This document shows, piece after piece, positions 1 through 6,454 of a stretch of 9,295 nt of DNA. The stretch lies in assembly GCA_029940345.1 (NCBI GenBank), contig JAOZRC010000171.1, forward strand, positions 1-9,295. The letters run 5' to 3'. Source of the DNA: Desulfobacterales bacterium. GTDB lineage: Bacteria > Desulfobacterota > Desulfobacteria > Desulfobacterales > JAUCGF01. The notes below the pieces were generated by a model that worked only from the letters and a program-made list of their open reading frames with translations, made no database searches and was not told the DNA's origin. How positions within the stretch are numbered: the first letter of the stretch is position 1; each line of letters opens with the position of its first letter. The translations under genes were made by a program, and so were the position numbers.

Positions 1-346
1 TAACCGCACCGGCCATAGCGTGTATGTGGCGCTGTCTTACGGCACCGGCTTCGGCGCACCTGCAATCTGGCATCAATATTTTGCCGCCAGCATGTATGAA
101 CGGCCGCGGGTCAGCGATCTGAACGGCGATGGCCGGGCCGATATCATCGCTTTTGGCACAGACAGTCTCAGCGCGCAGGGAGATGTTTTCGTAGCATTTT
201 CTGACGGCGCATCATTTACAGGTAATTACCAATGGCACGACTGGTTTGCCGTTCTGCCGGAGCAGATTGTGCGAATCGGTGATTATAGAGGAGTGCAAAC
301 TGAAGTTCGCACTCCGGAATGGGGAAGTTATTTCGTCCCTACGTGA
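1..346 (+). CDS. FG-GAP/VCBS repeat protein, C-terminal fragment
   Basis: This open frame runs in from the left edge (first full codon at position 2), so only the last 114 residues are visible. They contain one complete FG-GAP/VCBS-type unit: the calcium-binding loop DLNGDGRAD (about residues 39-47, pattern DxNxDGxxD) followed by DIIAFG, then GDVFVAFSDGASF and a WHDWFA block. A similar YVALSYGTGF plus WHQYFA block precedes it. Such repeats form beta-propeller blades in secreted or cell-surface proteins, often adhesins or glycan-binding proteins. The next unit starts as VRIGDY, but the expected NGDGxxD does not follow; from about position 287 the frame reads through a small palindromic repeat and stops at 344-346. 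The last ~19 residues are therefore probably repeat-derived and the protein is likely truncated. The family is clear; the exact function is not visible. Confidence 0.75.
   Translation, partial: NRTGHSVYVALSYGTGFGAPAIWHQYFAASMYERPRVSDLNGDGRADIIAFGTDSLSAQGDVFVAFSDGASFTGNYQWHDWFAVLPEQIVRIGDYRGVQTEVRTPEWGSYFVPT
287..340 (+). repeat. REP-like palindromic repeat, copy 1, inside the 3' end of the VCBS gene
   Basis: Positions 291-314 form a hairpin, GAGTGC pairing with GCACTC and continuing AACT/AGTT past one mismatch. It is followed by GGGAAGTTATTTCGTCCCT (322-340). The same arrangement recurs in direct orientation at 5546-5600, where GGGAAGTTATTTTGTCCCC lies at 5582-5600. The repeat starts exactly where the VCBS repeat consensus breaks, which suggests insertion into the gene. 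Confidence 0.6.
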
Positions 347-380
347 CTTGTCATGTTAGTGGGTTTTCTTTCTATAGATA

Positions 381-405
381 TTATGTCCCTAACGGGACAA
401 AGTGT
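381..405. repeat. Small GTCCC/GGGAC palindrome between convergent genes
   Basis: TGTCCC (384-389) and GGGACA (394-399) form a 6-bp stem with a 4-nt TAAC loop in the short spacer between the VCBS gene and the convergent permease gene. No T-run follows on either strand, so it is not a classical intrinsic terminator. The flanks TTATGTCCCT and GGGACAAAGTGT resemble repeat ends seen elsewhere in the window (329-340, 5588-5600, 8736-8754, 9083-9092), so it may be two repeat ends placed back to back. Confidence 0.4.
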
Positions 406-439
406 AAACCGACGAATGAAGGATGCCAAATAAAATGAT

Positions 440-1423
440 TCAATTGGATATCTCGGTTTTGCCCAACGATTGAGGAGCCGTTCCGGAAAACATGCGGATC
501 AGTGTTCGCAGCCATGCTTTTTCCTCGGTCCAGTTCAAAACCGCTTCTTTCTGGGCCAAATGCATCAGTACAAGGGTGAATATCATTAATGGAAAAGGAG
601 CGACTTGAAACACCTGGGCCGGTGCGTTAGGCAACCAGGTTTGGGCATGAATTCCGATCACTTGTAAAAAGGAAAAGAAATAGGCACCGGCGGCTGCCCT
701 GATTGGGTGCCAGCCGCCGAAGATAACCAGCGCCAACGCAATCCAGCCAACGCCTTCGGCACCCTGGGGCCGCCCCCAGCCCGGTTTGATTGCCAGTGAA
801 AAAACGGCACCGCTTATTCCCACGAGAAAGCCACCGCAGAGTGCGTAGGTTAATTGAATTTTACGGGGATTGATTCCCCTTACAAAAGAAGCTTCCGGGT
901 TCTCACCCACTGATCTGAGTTTTAAGCCATAAGATGTTCGATAAATATACTGCCAACTGATGAAAATCAGCGCAAGACTTAGATACACAGGCAGATTATG
1001 ATTGCAAAAAACCGTTCCCAAAAAGGGAATCTCTTTTAAAAAAGGTAACGGCAGCGGAGATGCCTGGGGCCCTTGCAAACGGGAGTAAGGATTGCCCAAA
1101 AAATAGGCCAAATCCCGACACATCAGGGTTAATACAAATCCCACCGCCACTTGTGATTGGCCTAAATAAATGCTGAACAGGGCCACAATTCCGGCAACGC
1201 AAGCGCCCACAATTCCGGCGGCGCCAAAACCGAGCAGCAGGCTGTCCGTTTCATAGGCTACGGCAAACGCCGTCATGGCGCTTAATAATATCGTTCCGTC
1301 TAAGGATAGATTGATAATACCGGCTTTTTCGGTGATGGTTTCACCGATGGCTGCTATCACCACCGGTGCGGCACCCGCGATGACTGATGCGAATAGGATT
1401 GTCAGGTTTAGATCGGAAATCAT
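440..1423 (-). CDS. BMP-type nucleoside ABC transporter, permease subunit 2
   Basis: A 327-residue polytopic inner-membrane protein of the branched-chain permease superfamily (BPD_transp_2). It resembles the YufQ/NupQ/RnsD branch that pairs with BMP-family binding proteins and imports purine nucleosides. The diagnostic motif EKAGIINLSLDG lies at about residues 32-43, followed by a run of hydrophobic segments. It is the last gene of the four-gene transporter operon and lies 204 nt after permease 1, a gap filled by a 172-bp inverted-repeat element. I chose ATG at 1423: the longer frame begins with TTG at 1453, and its first ten codons would be encoded partly by that repeat (GCCCACCCTAC). No strong Shine-Dalgarno is visible before either start. 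Family assignment is firm; the substrate (nucleoside rather than another small ligand) is inferred from family and neighbours. Confidence 0.92.
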   Translation of the reverse strand: MISDLNLTILFASVIAGAAPVVIAAIGETITEKAGIINLSLDGTILLSAMTAFAVAYETDSLLLGFGAAGIVGACVAGIVALFSIYLGQSQVAVGFVLTLMCRDLAYFLGNPYSRLQGPQASPLPLPFLKEIPFLGTVFCNHNLPVYLSLALIFISWQYIYRTSYGLKLRSVGENPEASFVRGINPRKIQLTYALCGGFLVGISGAVFSLAIKPGWGRPQGAEGVGWIALALVIFGGWHPIRAAAGAYFFSFLQVIGIHAQTWLPNAPAQVFQVAPFPLMIFTLVLMHLAQKEAVLNWTEEKAWLRTLIRMFSGTAPQSLGKTEISN

Positions 1424-1440
1424 AGTAGTTGCTATAAAAT

Positions 1441-1612
1441 GTAGGGTGGGCAAGTTTTTCCCACCTACCTGGTTTATGACTGATAAGAACGCAAAGGGAT
1501 AACCCTGCTTTATGAAAATAACCTTTGCCCACCGGCTTTTATCGAAACGGTGGGCATCGCCAACGAAAATATCAGCTCGGCGTCAGCTTTATTCCGGAGA
1601 TACCCACCCTAC
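1441..1612. repeat. 172-bp composite inverted-repeat element (REP/BIME- or MITE-like)
   Basis: The element is bounded by perfect 10-bp inverted repeats, GTAGGGTGGG (1441-1450) and CCCACCCTAC (1603-1612). Inside are two hairpins: GTAGGGTGGG with CCCACCTAC (1441-1468, one bulge), and a perfect 9-bp stem TGCCCACCG (1526-1534) with CGGTGGGCA (1548-1556). It fills most of the 204-nt spacer between the two permease genes. No coding capacity is evident. GTAGGGTG also occurs at 9218-9225, at the start of another hairpin repeat. Confidence 0.75.
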
Positions 1613-1627
1613 AAACGACAATCAACG

Positions 1628-2671
1628 TTACTTGTTCCGTTTAACACGCCAGGCTTGAACCGCCAGCGTGGCTAAAACCAGCGAACCTTGAATCACCCCG
1701 CTTAAAGACGAATCCAGGCGAAGCGCCATGGGCAATTGGATGCTGCCGACATTCAGGCAGGCAAAAAAAAAGGCCACCAATGGTGCCGCCCAGATATTAT
1801 AATTGGCCAGCATTACCACCATCAGCGCCAGATAACCGTAGTTGCTGGAAATCGCCGGTAAGAGCCGATGATAGATCCCCGTAACCTGGATATTACCGGC
1901 CAAGCCGGCCAAACCGCCGGCAAAAAGCATGGCCAAAAGCATGTGATGCTTCGGATTCAAACCAAACAAACGCGCCGCTTGGGCATTATTACCGATTGCT
2001 TTTAAATTCAAGCCGATACGGGTGTATTTTAAAATCAGCGCCGTTAGGAAAATCGCCCCGATAGCCAAGGCCAGTCCGGCCGGTGCGATGCGCAGTCCCG
2101 GCCAATTACTTAACCATAATTCATACGGGAACGGTTCTGTACCGCTCATTGAGGCGACACCGGGACGCCGCCAGGGTCCGAAAATAAGCCAAAGAATCAA
2201 ACCCTGGGCGACAAAATTAAGCCCTAAGCCGGCGAATATTTCATTCACCCCTCCCTTGGTTTTCAGGAATCCCGCGATGATTGCCCACATCGCGCCGCCG
2301 CTAATGCCGGCACCATAAGCCAAACCGATCACCCCGAACGGCTGATTCCAATCGGCGCCCCAACGCAGCATAGCGGTTGAAAAAACGGCTCCCATCATTA
2401 TCTGACCTTCCACACCGATATTCCAAAGACCGATCCGAAAGGTGTATATCAGGCCGGTTGAACAAAGTGTTAGCGGAATCCAAGTTTTGACCACATGGCC
2501 GAATGTGATCCAGGAGCCTAATGATCCTTTGAAGATATGGTAATACGCGGCCAGTGGCGGTGCGCCGGCTATTAAAAGAATCAGCGTGGTAAAGCAGAAC
2601 ACGACTGTCAAGGTCAACAACCCATTCAATAGTAGCTTAAAGCCGGATAATAATGATTTACTCAATTGCAT
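1628..2671 (-). CDS. BMP-type nucleoside ABC transporter, permease subunit 1
   Basis: A 347-residue polytopic inner-membrane protein of the BPD_transp_2 family, resembling the YufP/NupP/RnsC branch. The signature WNIGVEGQIMMGA (about residues 83-95) is typical of the first permease of BMP-dependent purine-nucleoside importers. The N-terminus has a short cytoplasmic tail followed by a long hydrophobic helix (about residues 13-35). It lies between the ATPase gene and permease 2 and should form a heterodimeric channel with the latter. The start is uncertain. ATG at 2671 gives a 19-nt gap after the ATPase stop. ATG codons at 2734 and 2728 are in frame and would overlap the ATPase gene, and a GTG at about 2698 overlaps its stop. 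None has a clear Shine-Dalgarno, so translational coupling is possible. Confidence 0.92.
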   Translation of the reverse strand: MQLSKSLLSGFKLLLNGLLTLTVVFCFTTLILLIAGAPPLAAYYHIFKGSLGSWITFGHVVKTWIPLTLCSTGLIYTFRIGLWNIGVEGQIMMGAVFSTAMLRWGADWNQPFGVIGLAYGAGISGGAMWAIIAGFLKTKGGVNEIFAGLGLNFVAQGLILWLIFGPWRRPGVASMSGTEPFPYELWLSNWPGLRIAPAGLALAIGAIFLTALILKYTRIGLNLKAIGNNAQAARLFGLNPKHHMLLAMLFAGGLAGLAGNIQVTGIYHRLLPAISSNYGYLALMVVMLANYNIWAAPLVAFFFACLNVGSIQLPMALRLDSSLSGVIQGSLVLATLAVQAWRVKRNK

Positions 2672-2690
2672 TTGGTTTATTTTACTGCTG

Positions 2691-4154
2691 TCAGTCACAT
2701 TTACCGGCAATCGCCCGCCCCAATTCATCAGCATCGGTTTCGTCAGCTTTTACATCTTTGATGATGCTGCCATCAAAAAAAACCAGGACACGATTTGCCA
2801 CCATAAGGATTTCATCCAATTCGGAAGATGCAAAGACAATGCAAACTTTGCGGTCAGCATAGTTGCAGAGGCGCTGCCACACCCAATGGGCGGATTCCAA
2901 GTCCAAGCCGCGGGTGGGATTTTCAAGCAATAGGAGCTTGGGCTTATCCGGTAGAAATGACAGCAAAAGACGTTGCTGATTTCCTCCGGATAATGTTTGG
3001 ACGAACGTTTGCGGCTGTCCTTTAATGCGAAATAAATTGATGCACTTTTGGGCTTGTTGATAGGCTTGCGCCCAGGGAATCAGAAATTTGGAACTCTTAT
3101 TTTGAAGGGCATAATGTTCGGTCAGGGTTAATCCGGGAATGAGTCCCTCTTCCAAGCGCGACGCCGGTAAAAAAGCCGCACCCGCTTGCCTGAAGGCTGG
3201 AAAGGCACCGCCTTTGATTCGGGCGCCTCGAAGTGATATTTCACCCAGGGCGGGTTTTTGCATGCCCGACGCCACTCTGAGAAATACGCCCTGGCCGCTG
3301 CCTTCCAGACCGGCCAGTCCGATCATCTCCCCCTGGCGGAAAGTGATGCTGCAATCCTTTAATCCGGAACGCCCGCCAGAGGCATAAACCTGTTTCATTT
3401 CCAGAACAGATGATCCTGATTGCGCCGCTTTGCGCAAAGGTTGCGAAGGTGGTGCGCCAAACATCATTTTCAGAAGCATCCCGGTGTCAAAAGGGCTTTC
3501 CATAGCGCCGGTCACCGCACCATACCGTAAAACCGTGACCCGGTCGCATAAGGCTTCGACATCTTCAAGCTTATGGGACACCAAAATGACGCTTTTGCCA
3601 TCCGCGGCCAGTTTTTTGAGCGCCTGAAATAAAAGCTGTTTCTGAACGGCGGAAATGCCTGTGGTCGGTTCATCTAACACCAAGACTTCAATTCCCAGGC
3701 CAAGCAATCTTAATATTTCCAGTTGCTGACGTTCACCGATGGTCAAGCGTTGAACCGGGATGTCGGGATTAACTTGAAAGCCGAATGATGCAGACAATTC
3801 GTTCAATTGATTACGAAACTGATCCGCCTGAACAGAGAGACCATCTGTCAGGCCCAGCATAAAATTGTCAAGGACTGTCAGAAAAGGGAAATCAAGCGGG
3901 TCCTGGTAAAGCATACCGATGCCCATTAGAGACGCCTGGGCCGGATTTTCAAATTTCACCGGACAAGCGTCAATAAGAATGGTTCCCTTGGTGGCATGGA
4001 TAAAGCCTGACAAAATTTTCATCAAAGTGCTTTTACCTGCTCCGTTTTCGCCCAGTATGCCGTGAATTTCTCCGGATGCAATCGTCAGGCTTACGCCGTT
4101 GTTGGCGCGCACCGGTCCGTAGTATTTATGAATATCTTGTAGCTCAATCCGCAT
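2691..4154 (-). CDS. Nucleoside ABC transporter, double-NBD ATP-binding protein
   Basis: A 487-residue ATPase with two fused nucleotide-binding domains, as in the YufO/NupO/RbsA class. NBD1 has Walker A GENGAGKS (35-42), Q-loop Gln84, a variant signature LTIGE (137-141), Walker B VLVLDE (157-162) with catalytic Glu162, and switch His194. NBD2 has a degenerate Walker A GLEGSGQG (282-289, no Lys or Ser/Thr), a good signature LSGGNQQ (388-394) and a Walker B ending in Glu-Asn (411-412). NBD1's Walker motifs should pair with NBD2's signature to give one active and one degenerate ATP site, which is known for this family. It should sit on the cytoplasmic face of the two permeases encoded just downstream. 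ATG at 4154 is preferred: an upstream ATG at 4199 would take its first codons from a palindromic repeat and leave a non-homologous extension. The Shine-Dalgarno is weak (GAAGACGA). Confidence 0.95.
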   Translation of the reverse strand: MRIELQDIHKYYGPVRANNGVSLTIASGEIHGILGENGAGKSTLMKILSGFIHATKGTILIDACPVKFENPAQASLMGIGMLYQDPLDFPFLTVLDNFMLGLTDGLSVQADQFRNQLNELSASFGFQVNPDIPVQRLTIGERQQLEILRLLGLGIEVLVLDEPTTGISAVQKQLLFQALKKLAADGKSVILVSHKLEDVEALCDRVTVLRYGAVTGAMESPFDTGMLLKMMFGAPPSQPLRKAAQSGSSVLEMKQVYASGGRSGLKDCSITFRQGEMIGLAGLEGSGQGVFLRVASGMQKPALGEISLRGARIKGGAFPAFRQAGAAFLPASRLEEGLIPGLTLTEHYALQNKSSKFLIPWAQAYQQAQKCINLFRIKGQPQTFVQTLSGGNQQRLLLSFLPDKPKLLLLENPTRGLDLESAHWVWQRLCNYADRKVCIVFASSELDEILMVANRVLVFFDGSIIKDVKADETDADELGRAIAGKCD

Positions 4155-4173
4155 TGTTTCGTCTTCATTCGTA

Positions 4174-4225
4174 TTCAACATTGAACATTCAACGTTCATC
4201 TTTTTATTGAATGTTCAATGTTGAA
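4174..4225. repeat. Perfect 19-bp hairpin between binding-protein and ATPase genes
   Basis: Arms 4174-4192 and 4207-4225 are exact reverse complements of 19 nt, with a 14-nt loop. Each arm contains a smaller palindrome (TTGAACATTCAA or TTGAATGTTCAA), and CAACGTTCA (4190-4198) can alternatively pair with TGAACGTTG (4222-4230). It lies in the 104-nt spacer after the binding-protein stop. No T-run follows on the minus strand, so it is more likely an RNA-processing or stabilising hairpin, which would favour excess binding protein, than a terminator. Confidence 0.75.
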
Positions 4226-4258
4226 CGTTGGGGGAATCAATATAGATGACTGAACCAA

Positions 4259-5452
4259 CTATTTTGCGCTACTCGGCCCTTCCATGCCCTTCAACAGTTG
4301 CTTCATATACCATATCTGTTTATCTGTGGCCTTAGAGCCTTCTTTGATAAACAGGTCACCATTCTGGTAATGCAGCGGCCCCTTGAACAACTCTGTTTTG
4401 CCGGTTCCCAAATCTTTTACAAACGCATCCAGTTTGGCTTTGGCATCGGCGGCAAGGGCCGGTCCGGCGGCAAACCCGATAGTGCTGGCATCTTCATTGT
4501 TTATATCTTTCCAGTCCGGTCCCAGCCAGAGCCATTGGGATTTCCATTTTCCCTCTTGGGACGATTTGATAAGGTTGACAAAACTGGGACCCCAATTGAA
4601 ATAGGGCACGCCAAGACAAACATCACCCGCTCCTTTACAGGCGCCTTTATAATCATACGGAATGGCGCGGGCGTATTTGCCGGCTTGCTGTTTTTGTTTG
4701 GCTACAACCAGATTTTCGGTGGTGTCTATTCCTGAAGCGACCACATCATAACCACTGTTGAAAAAGTTCTGAGCGACTTGAGTGGGGTCAAGCGTAACGC
4801 CCGGAATATTAAACCAGAATCCGATCCAGGTGACTTTAAATTTCAGATCAGCCGGATTCTTTTTTAAAACTTTCTCCCAGGCATAGCGCGCACCCAGATA
4901 GCATGAGGCAGCCAAACGGCGGGTTTCTTCATTCACCAGCGGTCCGAGATAGCCGATTTTACCAGATTTTGTACTCAAGGCCGCAACAAAGCCAGCCATC
5001 ATTTTACCATATTCCATCCGTCCGAACAGGTTGCTGAGATTTTTAGGCGCTTTGCCGGTCAGAACGTCATCTCCGGAAATGTGAATGAAATGGACCTTGG
5101 GATGCAGCCGCGCCGCTTCCCGGACACCATCTTTCATATCATCCGAGTTGGCGATAATGAGTTTAGCGCCTTTGCCTGCCATGTCATCCACCAGTTGGGT
5201 GATGGTGATGCCGGGTCGATCCGCGGGATTCACTTTGTCAATATAGATCATTTTCGTTCCCGGAACTTTTTGTTCCACATATTGCCCACCTTCAAAATGC
5301 GCCTGGCTATAGCCATGATCATTATAAGGTCCGACCAGGAGCAACCCGAATGTGAACGGTTTTTCCGCTGCCATTCCGAGACCGGCGGCGACACCGCAAA
5401 CAATACACAACACAATGCCAATGAATAAAGCTGATTTTCCTTTTTTGAACAT
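4259..5452 (-). CDS. BMP/PnrA-family nucleoside-binding periplasmic protein
   Basis: A 397-residue substrate-binding protein of the basic membrane protein family (Bmp, PF02608; PnrA/TmpC/Med relatives), members of which bind purine nucleosides in the periplasm. A type I signal peptide (KKGK, then a hydrophobic stretch, probable cleavage after Ala28 in GMA-AEK) opens the protein; no convincing lipobox is seen although Cys16 and Cys19 lie in the hydrophobic core. The ligand-site region FGLLLVGPYNDHGYSQ starts near residue 35, with NDHGYSQAHFEG at 44-55; further family blocks are IANSDDM, FGRMEYGKMMAGFVA and KIGYLGP. ATG at 5452 is supported by AAAGGAGG at 5460-5467; the longer frame from 5515 starts in repeat DNA. 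As first gene of the transporter operon it should be the most expressed, helped by the hairpin after its stop. The exact ligand cannot be read from the sequence. Confidence 0.93.
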   Translation of the reverse strand: MFKKGKSALFIGIVLCIVCGVAAGLGMAAEKPFTFGLLLVGPYNDHGYSQAHFEGGQYVEQKVPGTKMIYIDKVNPADRPGITITQLVDDMAGKGAKLIIANSDDMKDGVREAARLHPKVHFIHISGDDVLTGKAPKNLSNLFGRMEYGKMMAGFVAALSTKSGKIGYLGPLVNEETRRLAASCYLGARYAWEKVLKKNPADLKFKVTWIGFWFNIPGVTLDPTQVAQNFFNSGYDVVASGIDTTENLVVAKQKQQAGKYARAIPYDYKGACKGAGDVCLGVPYFNWGPSFVNLIKSSQEGKWKSQWLWLGPDWKDINNEDASTIGFAAGPALAADAKAKLDAFVKDLGTGKTELFKGPLHYQNGDLFIKEGSKATDKQIWYMKQLLKGMEGPSSAK

Positions 5453-5459
5453 GAATCTT

Positions 5460-5467
5460 CCTCCTTT
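5460..5467 (-). promoter_or_regulatory. Ribosome binding site of the binding-protein gene
   Basis: AAAGGAGG on the minus strand, 7 nt before ATG at 5452. It is a near-consensus Shine-Dalgarno, far stronger than anything before the other three transporter genes. It fixes the start and fits high expression of the binding protein. Confidence 0.8.
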
Positions 5468-5509
5468 AATTAAATGTTTAAAATTTGCGCAATAGTTTCC
5501 CCATTCGGC

Positions 5510-5600
5510 GTGCAAGCTTCAGCTTGCGTTCCCAAATGGCGGAACCCGCAAGCTGAAGCTTGCACTCCTCTTCTGAAAATTGGGAAGTTATTTTGTCCCC
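5510..5600. repeat. Long palindrome plus REP-like repeat, copy 2
   Basis: Arms 5510-5528 and 5547-5565 are exact 19-nt reverse complements containing GCAAGCTTCAGCTTGC and its complement. The intervening 18 nt add a short GTTCC/GGAAC pairing. It is followed by GGGAAGTTATTTTGTCCCC (5582-5600), as in the copy at 287-340. It occupies the spacer between the outer-membrane protein gene (stop at 5611) and the binding-protein gene (start at 5452). No T-run follows on the minus strand, so it is not an obvious terminator; a transcription-attenuating or mRNA-processing role is possible. Confidence 0.75.
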
Positions 5601-5610
5601 ATTCATAAGG

Positions 5611-6435
5611 TTAAAATGTAAAATAAACGCGCAAGCCAATTGCCGTTGTTTCGTTGGCGGGTTCGATTCCGGATGCAAAGGGTATATCTTGAACCGTCCA
5701 ATAGGAAACATTCGATTTATCAATATCCCAGTATTTCACATAAGGTTCGAAAGACAAACCGAAACGGTCTCCGATTTTACGATTTATCATAACAGAAAAG
5801 CCGACGCCATAGCCATCGCCAAAATCCTGATCATTTTCAACATCATCAAAAGCCGGATGAACATCACTCAGGTGGCTTTTCACTTCGCCGCTTAAAAACA
5901 AATCATATTCCAGGTTCAGACCCCATGACCAGTTAGCATCTATAACCTGGAGGAATCGGGCTCCCAACGGAGAATACAAATAGCGAATTTCTCTTTCATA
6001 GCCCCCGGAGCCTCCGATATCATCATTCCAGTAGCGATAACCGATGCCAACAAACGGTGTAAAGACAAAATTGTTTGGTAAATAAAAATCAATTCCGATT
6101 AATCCTCGTGTTTCAAAGATCGAATCTTCGGTGTCGGCCTTCGCCGGCGTTCCATCCTGGGTCTGTCCGTCATAATCAAGTTCACCAAAAACCAAACTGA
6201 CATTGGCGTCCAGCATCAGGTGGTTGTTTCCGTGGTAAATGTAACTACCGGAAAATCCGAATAAAGCACCATCCTCCTGCATATAGGCAGGTTCTTCATA
6301 CTTAAAATAAAGCGATTCAACCCCGGCTTTAAATGTATGAACAGGTAACAGAGGTTTTTGATCATACGCCCATACGTAGGTGAATGAAAACAATAATATG
6401 ATCGACACCAGACCCGCTTTAAAAAATTGTTTCAT
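5611..6435 (-). CDS. Small outer-membrane beta-barrel protein
   Basis: A 274-residue protein with a clear signal peptide (MKQFFKAG, a hydrophobic stretch, probable cleavage VWA-YDQ after residue 23). The mature part alternates amphipathic strands rich in Tyr, Phe and Gly with polar loops (for example FVFTPFVGIGYRYW, LGARFLQVIDANWSWGLNLEY, FGLSFEPYVKYW) and ends in GLRVYFTF. This C-terminal aromatic is the usual beta-barrel assembly signal. Strand count and length suggest an 8-10-stranded barrel of the OmpA/OmpW-like type, but no named family is certain. ATG at 6435 is supported by AAAGGAGGT (6439-6447); an ATG six codons upstream lies before the ribosome binding site and is rejected. It follows the tandem lectin-like gene by 19 nt, so the two are probably one transcript. 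Role unknown; porin, adhesin or structural functions are all possible. Confidence 0.85.
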   Translation of the reverse strand: MKQFFKAGLVSIILLFSFTYVWAYDQKPLLPVHTFKAGVESLYFKYEEPAYMQEDGALFGFSGSYIYHGNNHLMLDANVSLVFGELDYDGQTQDGTPAKADTEDSIFETRGLIGIDFYLPNNFVFTPFVGIGYRYWNDDIGGSGGYEREIRYLYSPLGARFLQVIDANWSWGLNLEYDLFLSGEVKSHLSDVHPAFDDVENDQDFGDGYGVGFSVMINRKIGDRFGLSFEPYVKYWDIDKSNVSYWTVQDIPFASGIEPANETTAIGLRVYFTF

Positions 6436-6438
6436 AAT

Positions 6439-6447
6439 ACCTCCTTT
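6439..6447 (-). promoter_or_regulatory. Ribosome binding site of the outer-membrane protein gene
   Basis: AAAGGAGGT on the minus strand, just upstream of ATG at 6435. It lies in the 19-nt gap after the preceding gene's stop and decides the start against the in-frame ATG at 6453. Confidence 0.75.
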
Positions 6448-6454
6448 TAACACT

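Noticed and set aside
1424..1453. TTG-started extension of permease 2
   Set aside because: The codons partly overlap the inverted-repeat element and the start is weak.
4155..4199. N-terminal extension of the ATPase
   Set aside because: The first codons are the arm of the intergenic hairpin; family proteins start close to the MRIELQDI-type strand.
5453..5515. N-terminal extension of the binding protein
   Set aside because: It lies upstream of a strong Shine-Dalgarno and of a textbook signal peptide, and starts in repeat DNA.
4174..5565. Intergenic hairpins as rho-independent terminators
   Set aside because: Neither the 4174-4225 nor the 5510-5565 hairpin is followed by a T-run on the transcribed strand.
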